Assembly: GCA_963732855.1 (NCBI GenBank)
Contig: CAVTBB010000005.1
Coordinates: 434,001-498,000 of the forward strand
DNA: 64,000 nt
Source: DASXVU01 sp963732855
GTDB lineage: Archaea; Thermoplasmatota; Thermoplasmata; Methanomassiliicoccales; UBA472
Reading direction: 5' to 3'
The notes beneath the pieces were generated by a model. The model did not search any database. It saw only the letters and a program-made list of their open reading frames with translations, and was not told the DNA's origin. Positions 37,619 through 46,717 of the stretch are shown here, piece by piece. Every line of letters starts with the position of its first letter. Position 1 is the stretch's first letter. Position numbers and translations under genes: made by a program.

Positions 37619-39571
37619 ATGTTCGAGATCACCAAAAGGGATGGCCTGGCCAGGATCGGCAAGCTCGAAACAGCCCATGGTATCCTGGATACGCCTGCAT
37701 TGCTGCCAGTCATCAATCCCCGGCTCATCACCATCTCTCCCAAAGAACTGCACGAAGTGTTCGATTTCAAGGGGCTCATCACCAATTCATATATCATAAG
37801 GAATGACCCAGTGCTCCGGGAGAGGGCATTGGAGGGCAAGCTGCACGACCTTCTCGACTTCCCGGGCGTGATCATGACCGACAGCGGGACCTTTCAGTCA
37901 CACATGTATGGAGAAGTCGACCTCAAGAACAGCGATATCATCAATTTCCAGAAGGATATCGGGACGGATATCGGGACGGTCCTGGATATCTTTACCGAGC
38001 CGGAATGGTCCAAGGAACAGACCGCTGCAGCAGTGGACGTAACCCTGGAAAGGACCAGGGAAGCGGCTAGTCTGAAGGGAGATATGATGCTAGCGGGTGT
38101 GGTACAAGGCTCGGTGTACCCTGACCTGAGAGAGCACTGCGCCAGGGAGATGGGCTCGATGGGCGTCGACGTTCACCCGATAGGCGGTGTGGTGCCGCTC
38201 ATGGAGCAATACCGATTCGCCGACCTGGTGGACGTGATCATCGCTTCGAAGAAAGGCCTGAACCCTTCCCGACCGGTACATCTTTTCGGCGCCGGGCATC
38301 CGATGGTCTTCTCGCTGGCGGTGTTGCTTGGTTGCGACATGTTCGACTCCGCTTCGTACGCCAAGTTTGCCCGCGACGACCGGTTGATGACCGTCGAGGG
38401 AACCATGCACCTGGCAGACATGAAGGTGCAGGACTGCGATTGCCCAGCGTGTGTTGGCAAGACGATCGAGCAGATCAAGGCAATGAAGCCGGCAGAAAGG
38501 ATGTTGGCGCTCGCCCGGCACAACCTGTACACTTCACATATGGAGATGGAACGATGCAAGCGCGCCATCCTGGAGGGTGACATCTGGGAGCTCGCGGAGA
38601 GACGCTGCCGCTCCCACCCTGCCTTGCTTGACGGGCTGCGCAGACTGCGCGAGCACACGGAGTACCTAGAGAAGTTCGAACCGCTTTCCCGCGACAGGGC
38701 TATGTTCTACACTGGACCAGAATCGCTGAACCGCCCTGCCATGCTCCGGTACGAGAAGCGCATCTTCTCACGCTACAGGCAACCAGCGAACGAGATAATG
38801 GTCGGATTTGCGGACAACTCCAAGCCGTACGCCCGACAACTCTCATTCGAGATCTCCAAGATATCAGAGACTTCAGATGCCCACTTCATGGTTGTTACTC
38901 CGTTCGGGCCCGTACCGATCGAGCTGGACGAGATGTATCCCATCGCCCAGTCATTATTCCCAAAGATCAATGATCGTGAGACCGACGAACGCATCAAGGA
39001 ACTCATGGAGCGCCAATCTCACCGCCAGACCTACAAACTTTCGCTCATGTATGACGGGGAACAGACCCTGGAGATGCTTTCAGAACTTGCGAAGGGGACC
39101 TCGACTTTCAACCTGGATGCATACCGGATACGCGCGGTGGCGGACTACCAGTTCGGCGAAGGGGGGGCCGACGCATTGTTTTCCGGCAAGGTCGAGCTGG
39201 TCAAGTCAAAGAACACCGATAAGATCCGGAACATCATCGTCGACGGGGAGCACATACTTTCCATGAGGGCCGAGGACGGTTTCTTTTCGATGCGGCCAGG
39301 CGCTGCCCGGCGGCTCATGAAGGCATTTCCCTCGCCCAGGCTCCGCGTGATTGTGAAGGATGACGCTATCCCTTTCGTCAAGGAAGGCAAGAACACGTTC
39401 TGCGGTTTCGTGCTGGACGCCGACCCGGAGTTGCGCCCCATGGACGAGCTGATGGTCGTTGACAGGAACGATAATCTGCTGGCCATCGGCCGGGCCATTC
39501 TCGTCCCGGAAGAGATGATGGCTATGACCAAGGGTATCGCGGTAAAAGTGCGCGAAGGGATAAAAGACTAG
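37619..39571 (+). CDS. tgtA: Archaeosine tRNA-ribosyltransferase (ArcTGT)
   Basis: This enzyme swaps guanine 15 of tRNA for preQ0 on the way to archaeosine. The 650-residue single chain contains the catalytic TIM barrel: MTDSGTFQSH (about 85-94) with the Asp nucleophile region FTEPEWSKEQ, zinc ligands in CDCPAC and a downstream Cys and His (about 279-318), then the C1/C2 domains and a C-terminal PUA domain (about 575-650). Some archaea split this protein; here it is intact. It is convergent with the Pcc1-like gene, with a single base between the two stops. Confidence 0.95.
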   Translation: MFEITKRDGLARIGKLETAHGILDTPALLPVINPRLITISPKELHEVFDFKGLITNSYIIRNDPVLRERALEGKLHDLLDFPGVIMTDSGTFQSHMYGEVDLKNSDIINFQKDIGTDIGTVLDIFTEPEWSKEQTAAAVDVTLERTREAASLKGDMMLAGVVQGSVYPDLREHCAREMGSMGVDVHPIGGVVPLMEQYRFADLVDVIIASKKGLNPSRPVHLFGAGHPMVFSLAVLLGCDMFDSASYAKFARDDRLMTVEGTMHLADMKVQDCDCPACVGKTIEQIKAMKPAERMLALARHNLYTSHMEMERCKRAILEGDIWELAERRCRSHPALLDGLRRLREHTEYLEKFEPLSRDRAMFYTGPESLNRPAMLRYEKRIFSRYRQPANEIMVGFADNSKPYARQLSFEISKISETSDAHFMVVTPFGPVPIELDEMYPIAQSLFPKINDRETDERIKELMERQSHRQTYKLSLMYDGEQTLEMLSELAKGTSTFNLDAYRIRAVADYQFGEGGADALFSGKVELVKSKNTDKIRNIIVDGEHILSMRAEDGFFSMRPGAARRLMKAFPSPRLRVIVKDDAIPFVKEGKNTFCGFVLDADPELRPMDELMVVDRNDNLLAIGRAILVPEEMMAMTKGIAVKVREGIKD

Positions 39572-39572
39572 A

Positions 39573-39848
39573 TCAGCACTTCTTTCCTGCAGAGGTCATC
39601 TCCTCGGCAACCCTTATGCAGGCTAAAAGATCCTCGAGCGTATGCAGCATTGATGGCATGGACTTGGACTCGCAGTCAATATGGATGGTCTTGCCATCAA
39701 CGGATGCTTTGGCGTAGGGACCATTATCGAGCTCTATCGCCTTCAATATCGCCCTGGCTTGCGCCTCGCTCTCGAGGTCCATCTCGATAACGCATTCTAC
39801 GGACACGATAGGTGATTGTTGGTTTGAGGTAATAAGCGGTTCGGGCAT
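39573..39848 (-). CDS. Pcc1-like KEOPS complex subunit
   Basis: The 91-residue protein has the Pcc1 pattern: an opening beta strand (VSVECVIEMDLESEAQARAI in shortened form), then AIELDNGPYAKASVDGKTIHI, and a C-terminal helix (MLHTLEDLLACIRVAEEM). Pcc1 dimerises the KEOPS complex, which attaches the threonylcarbamoyl group to A37 of tRNA. The resemblance is good but the protein is small, so the call is moderately firm. Confidence 0.8.
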   Translation of the reverse strand: MPEPLITSNQQSPIVSVECVIEMDLESEAQARAILKAIELDNGPYAKASVDGKTIHIDCESKSMPSMLHTLEDLLACIRVAEEMTSAGKKC

Positions 39849-39942
39849 GCGGATGCCCGACCATTGATCAGTTTTTCCGATGTTAACGCTTATCTATATT
39901 GAAGTGAACTATAATTCACTCAATAACTCGAGGTGGCGCATA

Positions 39943-40460
39943 ATGGATGTAGTCAAGGCGATTGAGGAGAGGCACAGCGTCAGAGGTTTCACCGGTGAGG
40001 ACGTACCGATGGACATCATCAATGAAATGCTCCGACTAGGGAACTTGGCCCCGTCTGCAGGCAACCTGCAGGCCAGAGACTTCATCATCGTCAAGGATGC
40101 GGAGATGAAGAAGAAGCTGACCAAGGCCTCATTCGGGCAACGCTTCGTCGAGGAGGCTCCGGTCATCGTTGTGGTCTGCAGCAACTTGAACCGAATCAAG
40201 AACTATGGGGAGAGGGGGAGCGGCTATACACCATCCAAGACACGGCAGCCGCTACGGAGAACATGATGCTGTATTTGGTCAGCAAGGGATATGGAACCTG
40301 CTGGGTCGGCGCATTCGATGAGAAGGAAGTGGGGCGGCTGATGGAGTTGCCGGAATGTGCCCGAGCGGTAGCCATGATCCCGATCGGCAGGCCCAAAGAA
40401 TCGGGAAGGACCTCCCCCCGGCTGGAACAGGGCACCTTAGTACACTTGGAGAAGTGGTGA
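39943..40460 (+). pseudogene. Nitroreductase-family protein, frameshifted
   Basis: Two frames together make one nitroreductase. The first, from ATG 39943, has RHSVRGFTGEDVPMDII and LAPSAGNLQARDFIIV (FMN-binding segments). At the G5 run near 40214-40218 it moves out of frame and ends at 40266. The other frame continues the homology: RLYTIQDTAAATENMMLYLVS, GYGTCWVGAFDEKEV and IPIGRPKE, to the stop at 40458-40460. One extra G in the run would restore a protein of about 170 residues, the normal length. It is either a recent mutation, a sequencing error or a programmed shift; the downstream part lacks its own ribosome-binding site. A GAGGTG site precedes the start. Confidence 0.85.
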
Positions 40461-40498
40461 GAGGGCCCTCCGCATGATGGAAAGACATAAGGGGTCCT

Positions 40499-40939
40499 AT
40501 GGTCCAGATGGTAGAAGCGTTCGAGCACTTGGCGCTGGAGGTACAGAGCGCAGAGATATCTGCAAGGTTTTATACCGATGTGTTCGGCGCGGTAGAGACG
40601 AACCGCTGGGAATCAAAGACCTCGGGCATCCGCCGCATCATCTTTATCAACCTGGGCGGAACGGTCATCGAGCTGATCGAACGGGGCGGCGCAAAGGAAC
40701 GATTCAAGGATCAGGGAGACGCCGGGATCAAGCATATTTGCCTGCGGGTCACGAACCTTGAGGCGCATTTGGCAATGGTCGAGCGGCTCGGAGCCAAGGT
40801 CGTCCAGGGTATAATGGTGATCGACCGTTCTAGATACGAGCCGTTGCTCTCCGATGGCACGATGGACCTGAACAAAGGCATGAAGCGCGCGGTCGTCTCG
40901 GACCCGGATGGCATCCTCATTGAACTTTTGGAGAAATGA
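40499..40939 (+). CDS. VOC (glyoxalase/bleomycin-resistance) family protein
   Basis: The 146-residue protein has the two beta-alpha-beta-beta-beta modules of the vicinal oxygen chelate fold: FEHLALEVQSAEISARFYTDVF (first metal His), VIELIE (Glu), IKHICLRVTNLEAHL (second His) and DPDGILIELLE (second Glu). All four candidate metal ligands are present, so it may be an active lyase or dioxygenase; the substrate is unknown. It follows the nitroreductase by 38 bases on the same strand. An ATG at 40508 is an alternative start. Confidence 0.87.
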   Translation: MVQMVEAFEHLALEVQSAEISARFYTDVFGAVETNRWESKTSGIRRIIFINLGGTVIELIERGGAKERFKDQGDAGIKHICLRVTNLEAHLAMVERLGAKVVQGIMVIDRSRYEPLLSDGTMDLNKGMKRAVVSDPDGILIELLEK

Positions 40940-40940
40940 G

Positions 40941-41016
40941 TGGTAGCCCCGTCCAGATTCGAACTGGAGTCGCTGGCTCCAAAGGCCGGCATGATTGACC
41001 GCTACACTACGGGGCT
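40941..41016 (-). tRNA. tRNA-Gln (anticodon TTG)
   Basis: On the minus strand: 7-bp acceptor AGCCCCG/CGGGGCT, discriminator A and encoded CCA, anticodon loop CTTTGGA giving TTG, T arm TCCAGTTCGAATCTGGA. The anticodon stem has one C:A mismatch (positions 28:42). A TATA-like element (TAGATATAGG) is at about 41041-41050. It is convergent with the VOC gene, with one base between. Confidence 0.93.
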
Positions 41017-41146
41017 GTCTGACCGCCGATAATCGTTCCGCCTATATCTAGATTAGTCGTCTCCGCTAATTCTTCACGATGCTGGCGATGAGGTATCTCA
41101 TGATATGATGAAATTGAATGCTTCTGTTTATTTGTGTTTGGAAGGT

Positions 41147-41153
41147 AAAAAAA
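41147..41153 (-). terminator. T-run terminator of the glutamate-synthase-like operon
   Basis: Seven consecutive T on the minus strand, about 85 bases after the last stop (41239) and before the tRNA-Gln promoter. Confidence 0.45.
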
Positions 41154-41238
41154 TTGATAAAAGAAAGTGCGCTGGACAGGCCGTCATCGCAATTGAGATC
41201 GGCCGGTCCAACGGATCTATCCAGGAAATGGAAGGTGT

Positions 41239-43854
41239 TTAGCTGGCCTCGTCATCAGCCAGCTCTTCCTTCTGAACCTTCGCGGCGTTGATCGGCACGA
41301 CCTCGATCTTCTTGTATATCTCTTCTGGCCGAACTGCTGCTCCAGCCTTCATCAGGAGGTCGTTTTCGATGGAGATCCCGAACAGGTTCTCGTTCTCCTT
41401 CAGGTAGGGCATGAGTAGCTCCCAGTCCTTGTCAGTGAGTTTCGATATCCGCCCTCCGTTGAGCTGGTCCAAGGTGACCTTGTTGGCCGGGTCACGCACA
41501 TAGATCGCTCCTCCGGAAGCAAGGGAGAACAGGTTGCCGCCCGGGTAGGGTTCCGCCAGGTCGAACGCTTTTCCATCAGCGTCAAATCCCAATCCATTCA
41601 ATACCACGAAGCCGCCCCCGTTCAGTGGGTCGCCTGCCATGATCGACTCGGCCAGGTAGTCTAGGCAGGTTCCATTGATGACAACCCGCGGTTTGCCCAC
41701 GGCGTTAATGAGCGGCCTTCCCGCGGCGTTCCCGCGGATGAAGACGTTACCACCCTTGGCCCCGTACATGAACGTCTGGCCCACGTCTCCGTGGATGACG
41801 AACTTGCCCGAGGCAAGGATCTGTCCCAATTGGTCCTGTCCGTTTCCGTGTATGGTGACCTCAGCCCCGTCCAATCCTGACGCCAGGTAGTCCCCCGAAC
41901 TTCCGTAGACGTCCAATACGATGCCGGCGGTGCCCGGGCCGAGCCCGCATCCGAAGAAACGCTGTCCCGTTGTACCGAAGGTGATGATCCTCTTCCATCC
42001 CAGTTCGGCAGCTCGGCAGATCACGTGGGAGACGCCCTCTTCCCCCTCCATGGGAAACCCTGTGCAATCGATAGCCAAAGCCCTCTGCCCGTTCGGCGCC
42101 ACCAGCGACTGGTAGTTCTTCATATCGACCAGTGCTGCTGACGAGGACTTGTTCGATTCCACGCGGGGAGCAGCCCGTAGCATTGCGGCCAATCCATCGG
42201 TCAAGAGGGTTGTGATCCTAGCCCGGCGCAGCTTTCCAGTCGGGTATTTCCGGTCCAGGATGATATTGATCATATCCACCCTCTTCTGGAACTCGTCGCC
42301 GTTCTCGGAAAACACGGAGAGCGAAGATATCGCGTCGATTATCTCCGGGGCGGTCGAGGATAAGACCGCTTCCTTCCAAAGCTGGTAGCCATATTCCACC
42401 GTTCCCGCGAGCATCTTGTCCGCCAATGCCGACCTTCTGCCCTTTGGCAATGGGTGCGCCATGATGGTGTCCTGGTCTATGTCGAACTCCTTGCCTGGTA
42501 CCGTCACGCGCGCCCCGAACTTGTTGTTGCAGGTTAGCAGGCGGCCCTTGCCAGGAACGTCCTTCCCCAGATTGAATATGAACCCTCCGCCATCGGTGTG
42601 GCTTCCGCCCCTGGCGTTCCAATACATATCCGCCTGCAGTGGCAGCGACTTGTACACGCTAGCCAGGCTGAGCAGGGCGGAATCGATGGCTTGCTTCTCG
42701 GAGGCGATGAGACCGATCTGCATCTCACCCTCGACCAGGGCGAAAACCTGCGGCCTCAGCATCGACGTGTCGGTGATGCCGATCAGCTGTAGCCTGTCGT
42801 TGTAGTGGTCGTTGCGGCTGATGATGAAGAACCACGGCCCGTCGGGAGATCGATGCAAATGGGTCGACTGGATCGCCCGGTATATCTTCTGCTTCTCTTC
42901 CGACAACTGGTGGAAGTCCCTTTCCGTGGTCGGTGCCAGCGCTTCGAGGATGTACTCGAGCGGGTACCCATAGACCCGGTTGAGCAGGTCGAACAGCAGC
43001 ACCGATACCTCTGTGTCGGTGAGGAACAGCGGCTTTATGCCTTTCTGTCCCAGGTACTCCGTGACCGAGACGTAGTTGGCGAAGTCGCCGTTGTGGACCA
43101 GCGCCTCATCCAACCCCATGAACGGATGCGCTCCACCAGGATGCCAGACCCGACCCTTGGTCGGATATCTCTGATGCCCGATCCAGATATTGGCCTTGAA
43201 GTCCTCCATCTTGTAATAGCGGATGACATCCTCAGCATAGCCGACGATCTTCATGATCAGCATGTTCCGGCCTTGGGACATGACGAACGCCTGCATCGTG
43301 TTGTTCGCGTAGAACTTCTGGTTGATCTCAAAGCTGGTCTGGTTGACGAACTCGTCCTCAACATGTTCCCGTGCGATTTCCTGGAACTCGTTATCCGCGA
43401 TGAAGCGGTCCAGAACATCCTTCTTGGCGCGACAGAAGTATCGGACCACCGTCGGAGGACGAACCTCTAGCCTGGCCAAAAGCACAGGCTCTGTGCTGAC
43501 CGGCACCACATGCGACGAACGGATATCGTATCGCTCGTTGATGAACTCCTTTTCCAACTGCTGGCGCACTTCATCCTTCAAATATGCCACCTGAACCAGG
43601 TAGTGGCTTTCCAGTGTCTGCCGGTCCACACCCAGTTGTTCCGGGCACAGGCCCACGGCGGATATGCCGCCGCCCTTGCCGTTGCCGCGGTTGTGCATCT
43701 GCTCCAGCGGTTGCAGGATATGGCAACCTTCGACCGGTTTCGAGGCGGCCAGGCCCACGACGCCGCATCCCCCCTCGGCCTCCTGTGGCAGATATTTGAA
43801 CGGGTCCTGCGTGATCTTCCTTCTCGATCTCAATATCTTGTTGGCTTGGTCCAT
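41239..43854 (-). CDS. Glutamate synthase-like protein: class II amidotransferase plus GXGXG domain
   Basis: The 871-residue protein joins the N-terminal glutaminase and the C-terminal beta-helix of glutamate synthase, without the FMN domain. The nucleophile is predicted at Cys30 (GGCGVVGLAAS); further amidotransferase signatures are GHQRYPTKG and ALVHNGDFANY. A 29-residue stretch precedes Cys30 and would have to be removed to free its amino group. The last 260 residues show the glycine-repeat GXGXG fold (TIHGNGQDQLG, FIRGNAAGRPL). ATG 43854 overlaps the stop of the preceding FMN-domain gene (TGATG), so the longer upstream frame is not needed. Confidence 0.87.
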   Translation of the reverse strand: MDQANKILRSRRKITQDPFKYLPQEAEGGCGVVGLAASKPVEGCHILQPLEQMHNRGNGKGGGISAVGLCPEQLGVDRQTLESHYLVQVAYLKDEVRQQLEKEFINERYDIRSSHVVPVSTEPVLLARLEVRPPTVVRYFCRAKKDVLDRFIADNEFQEIAREHVEDEFVNQTSFEINQKFYANNTMQAFVMSQGRNMLIMKIVGYAEDVIRYYKMEDFKANIWIGHQRYPTKGRVWHPGGAHPFMGLDEALVHNGDFANYVSVTEYLGQKGIKPLFLTDTEVSVLLFDLLNRVYGYPLEYILEALAPTTERDFHQLSEEKQKIYRAIQSTHLHRSPDGPWFFIISRNDHYNDRLQLIGITDTSMLRPQVFALVEGEMQIGLIASEKQAIDSALLSLASVYKSLPLQADMYWNARGGSHTDGGGFIFNLGKDVPGKGRLLTCNNKFGARVTVPGKEFDIDQDTIMAHPLPKGRRSALADKMLAGTVEYGYQLWKEAVLSSTAPEIIDAISSLSVFSENGDEFQKRVDMINIILDRKYPTGKLRRARITTLLTDGLAAMLRAAPRVESNKSSSAALVDMKNYQSLVAPNGQRALAIDCTGFPMEGEEGVSHVICRAAELGWKRIITFGTTGQRFFGCGLGPGTAGIVLDVYGSSGDYLASGLDGAEVTIHGNGQDQLGQILASGKFVIHGDVGQTFMYGAKGGNVFIRGNAAGRPLINAVGKPRVVINGTCLDYLAESIMAGDPLNGGGFVVLNGLGFDADGKAFDLAEPYPGGNLFSLASGGAIYVRDPANKVTLDQLNGGRISKLTDKDWELLMPYLKENENLFGISIENDLLMKAGAAVRPEEIYKKIEVVPINAAKVQKEELADDEAS

Positions 43855-45353
43855 CACAGCATCCTCCCTGGTGTTCCATCGTACCGGAGCAGGTCGGTTC
43901 TTCCCCTGAGCTCGACGATGTCTTTCATGTCGAGGCGATGCAGCAGCTCCTTCCATTGCATTTGCCACGACTGGTATAGGTTGCAGAGCCTCTTTGCCTG
44001 CACTGGTATCTCGTTCTGCTGTTCCAGCTCCACGTCCGTCGTGGCAATTCCCCGCGGACATCCGCGGCCGCTCTCGCAGTTAGCGCACCGGACACATCCC
44101 ATGGCCACCATCTCCGCGGTGCCGATGACGACGCCGTCAGCGCCCAGGCAGATGGCCTTGGCAATGTCCATCGCTGTCCTCATGCCACCGCTGCAGATCA
44201 GTGTCACATCTTCCCTGATCCCTTCCTTTTCCAGGAATCGATGCACCTTAGGAATGGCATATTCGATCGGCTGGGCGATGTTCTTCTTGGCGATCTCCGG
44301 AGCCGCTCCGGTGCCTCCATATCCACCGTCCAAGTGGACTATATGTGCGCCGGCGTAATAGCTACCGACCGCCACCATCTCCACGTCGTTGGGTGTTGAT
44401 ACCTTGACCGACAGCAGAGCCTTCGGGTTCACCGCGTTGATCCAGTCGAGGTGCTTCTTGTGGTCCTCGACCGAGTAGACGCTGTGGAACGGGAACGGGG
44501 AGAACAGGCTGGTATATGGAACGGCCTCTCTCATCTTGGCAACCTCCGGCGTGTTCTTCTCATACAGCAGATGGCCGCCAAGACCGGGTTTCGCTCCCTG
44601 GGCGTACTTGAACTCGACGATCCGAGTGCGCTTGATTGTTTCCTCACGCACTCCGAACAGTCCGGTGGCGATCTGGGTGATGACGTGGTCCTTGTACGGG
44701 ATGAGCATGTCCGGATATCCGCCCTCACCGGTGCAGGTGAACGTGTTCCATTTTGTGGCCGCTATTGCCTTTGCCAACATCGTCCTCTTGCTGACGGAAC
44801 CGAACGACATGCCTCCGCCGTAGACCGGGATATCGATCTTGACTCTAGGCCCATACTTGCGGTGGTTCAGCTCGATGGCGGTTGAGATCTCCTCCGGATG
44901 GAAGTTGCCCTTGGCCGGTGGAATCATGATCGATATACGGTCGAAGCCGCCGCCTGAATTGGCATGCTGGGCGGGATGGTCTAGAGGCAGCGGCATTCCG
45001 GTCTCTGCCTGCTTCCAAGTGGCAATGATCATATCCGGGGTCCAGCGTGGGTCTCCCATGCTGGCGAAAACCGGGTTTGGCGAGACAGCTAGGGACTGGG
45101 TCGGGCAATTCTTGACACAGTAGAAGGAGTTGGACGAACAGGTCGGACCGATGCACTTTGCGTCGGCTGGGGGCAATATATTGACATGTCCCTCCACTCG
45201 GCGGTGCACGTCGTACACGCAGAGCGACTCACAGAGACCACAGTTGATGCAGCTGTCCGCCCTGGTGACCCGATACCGGGCCATTCTTTTCAGCAGTTTC
45301 GAAGGTACCGCACTGAAATCCTCATCGATGAACTCGGTTGACATTGGACACAT
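43854..45353 (-). CDS. Glutamate synthase-like FMN subunit with ferredoxin domain (paralog A)
   Basis: The 499-residue protein has an N-terminal ferredoxin region (CINCGLCESLCVYDVH, then an altered second set around CIGPTC and CVKNCP) and the FMN-binding synthase barrel of glutamate synthase: PVYGGGMSFGSVS, FTCTGEGGYP, QGAKPGLGGHL, KVSTPNDVEMVAVGSYYAGAHIV is split here by domain order, then LDGGYGGTGAAP and ICSGGMRTAMDIAKAI. It is expected to reduce 2-oxoglutarate plus ammonia to glutamate using electrons from its clusters. The start is ATG 45353 with GGGAGG upstream; the next gene begins inside its stop. Confidence 0.88.
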   Translation of the reverse strand: MCPMSTEFIDEDFSAVPSKLLKRMARYRVTRADSCINCGLCESLCVYDVHRRVEGHVNILPPADAKCIGPTCSSNSFYCVKNCPTQSLAVSPNPVFASMGDPRWTPDMIIATWKQAETGMPLPLDHPAQHANSGGGFDRISIMIPPAKGNFHPEEISTAIELNHRKYGPRVKIDIPVYGGGMSFGSVSKRTMLAKAIAATKWNTFTCTGEGGYPDMLIPYKDHVITQIATGLFGVREETIKRTRIVEFKYAQGAKPGLGGHLLYEKNTPEVAKMREAVPYTSLFSPFPFHSVYSVEDHKKHLDWINAVNPKALLSVKVSTPNDVEMVAVGSYYAGAHIVHLDGGYGGTGAAPEIAKKNIAQPIEYAIPKVHRFLEKEGIREDVTLICSGGMRTAMDIAKAICLGADGVVIGTAEMVAMGCVRCANCESGRGCPRGIATTDVELEQQNEIPVQAKRLCNLYQSWQMQWKELLHRLDMKDIVELRGRTDLLRYDGTPGRML

Positions 45354-45354
45354 C

Positions 45355-46716
45355 TCAAGCACCTCCCAGAATGTTGGAGAAGGCATCCCTCTCCGCGTCC
45401 TCATAGAATATGGCCCGTCCGGTCTCGCCGCGCAGGCGGCGGGCTTCCCTGATGCCCATCGCCCCCATCACCTCGAGCAATTGGTCCCTCCAGGCGCCCA
45501 CCATATTAACAATCCTCCAGTATGCGTAGTCGGTCGTGAAATTGGCGGCATCCATCGGGCAGACCGGGCAGCTTGGACCTCCATGGCATCCCAGTGCCAC
45601 TTTCAATGCCCTCTCCAGCACGATAGCGTCTGCCCCGCAGATCAGGCTCTTGGGGACGTGTTCCGCGGCCGCCAGGCCTCCGCCGGCGATGATGCTCACG
45701 GACTCTCTCATAGACTCATTGGCCAGGGCTTTGTTGATCGCGCGCAGGGAGTCCCTGGCGGTGCGTTTGGTCCCCCCCTCCAGCCCTTGTTCATCATAGA
45801 GCAAATGGATGATATCGATCCCACCCGAGACCAGTTCCAAGGCGATATTCTCAATACCCTCACATGTTTCGACCCTGGCCCCGACGATCGCGTCTGGGAA
45901 GCGCGCCCTGAGGGCATCCCGGTCCTCTTTCCATCCAGACGACATTTCGAGCTCTACGATGCTCGGCGAGGGTACGGTATGGACCGCGGTCTTGCCAGGC
46001 GAAAACACCGGTACTAGCGAATGGATGTTGTTTCCAGGGAGCTCAGGCAGCTTGTGGCCGGCGGGGAAGAACAGAAGAGTCCCCAGGGTGGCGGTCGCCT
46101 TGATCAGGCCTTCGAAAGGACTGGAAAGAAGGTCGTCCGAACGGCAGACATCCAATAGCATCGGCAGAGGAAGCTCGACGAACTTCGGCATCTCAGTAAG
46201 TAGCTTGCCATCAGCATGGAATTCCAAGTGGTCAACACGCTTACCCAAGTCCACACTGGTGGAGATGTACTCCCTTCCGTGGATACCGTCCCGGGTGGGA
46301 CGAACGATCTCAGACATATCGGTCCACATGGAATCGTAACCCGGACCAACGAACATGCCCCTGTATCCGGCCCCGAAAACCGGCAGCTTGCCGGTCTGTG
46401 ACTCGTTCCAGATAGTTGTGACCCGCGTGGGGGTCCAGATTCCTTCTCCAAGCGACAGGTACTCTTTCGAGTACTGCACGGTCAACGCCCTCTGGGGGCA
46501 GTTCTCCACGCATCGAAGGCAGTTCTTGCACAGGTAGGACTTTGGCTCCGCCATTACCCGAGGGTCCTTTGCGTCGCGTTCATGCACATCATAGATGCAT
46601 TGGTCGGCGCACCGGCCACAATTCATGCAACGGTCGTCCCGGATAACTGCGTTCTTGGCGAAAGGGCTCTCCGGTAGCGGAAGATCCTTCTTGGGGAGGT
46701 GATATCGTTCATACAT
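45355..46716 (-). CDS. Glutamate synthase-like FMN/ferredoxin protein (paralog B)
   Basis: The 453-residue protein has two regular 4Fe-4S motifs (CMNCGRCADQCIYDVH and CKNCLRCVENCPQRA, about residues 29-80) and a barrel related to the glutamate synthase FMN domain (VGARVETCEGI, SIIAGGGLAAAEHVPK, GADAIVLERAL, CPVCPMDAANF). It is clearly a diverged paralog of the 43854-45353 protein, and the glycine-rich substrate loops of paralog A are altered. It might pass electrons or have its own substrate. ATG 46716 follows the upstream stop with a one-base gap. Confidence 0.78.
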   Translation of the reverse strand: MYERYHLPKKDLPLPESPFAKNAVIRDDRCMNCGRCADQCIYDVHERDAKDPRVMAEPKSYLCKNCLRCVENCPQRALTVQYSKEYLSLGEGIWTPTRVTTIWNESQTGKLPVFGAGYRGMFVGPGYDSMWTDMSEIVRPTRDGIHGREYISTSVDLGKRVDHLEFHADGKLLTEMPKFVELPLPMLLDVCRSDDLLSSPFEGLIKATATLGTLLFFPAGHKLPELPGNNIHSLVPVFSPGKTAVHTVPSPSIVELEMSSGWKEDRDALRARFPDAIVGARVETCEGIENIALELVSGGIDIIHLLYDEQGLEGGTKRTARDSLRAINKALANESMRESVSIIAGGGLAAAEHVPKSLICGADAIVLERALKVALGCHGGPSCPVCPMDAANFTTDYAYWRIVNMVGAWRDQLLEVMGAMGIREARRLRGETGRAIFYEDAERDAFSNILGGA

Positions 46717-46717
46717 C

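Noticed and set aside
43855..44061. Upstream extension of the amidotransferase/GXGXG frame
   Set aside because: It overlaps the preceding FMN gene in another frame; the TGATG junction gives a natural coupled start at 43854.
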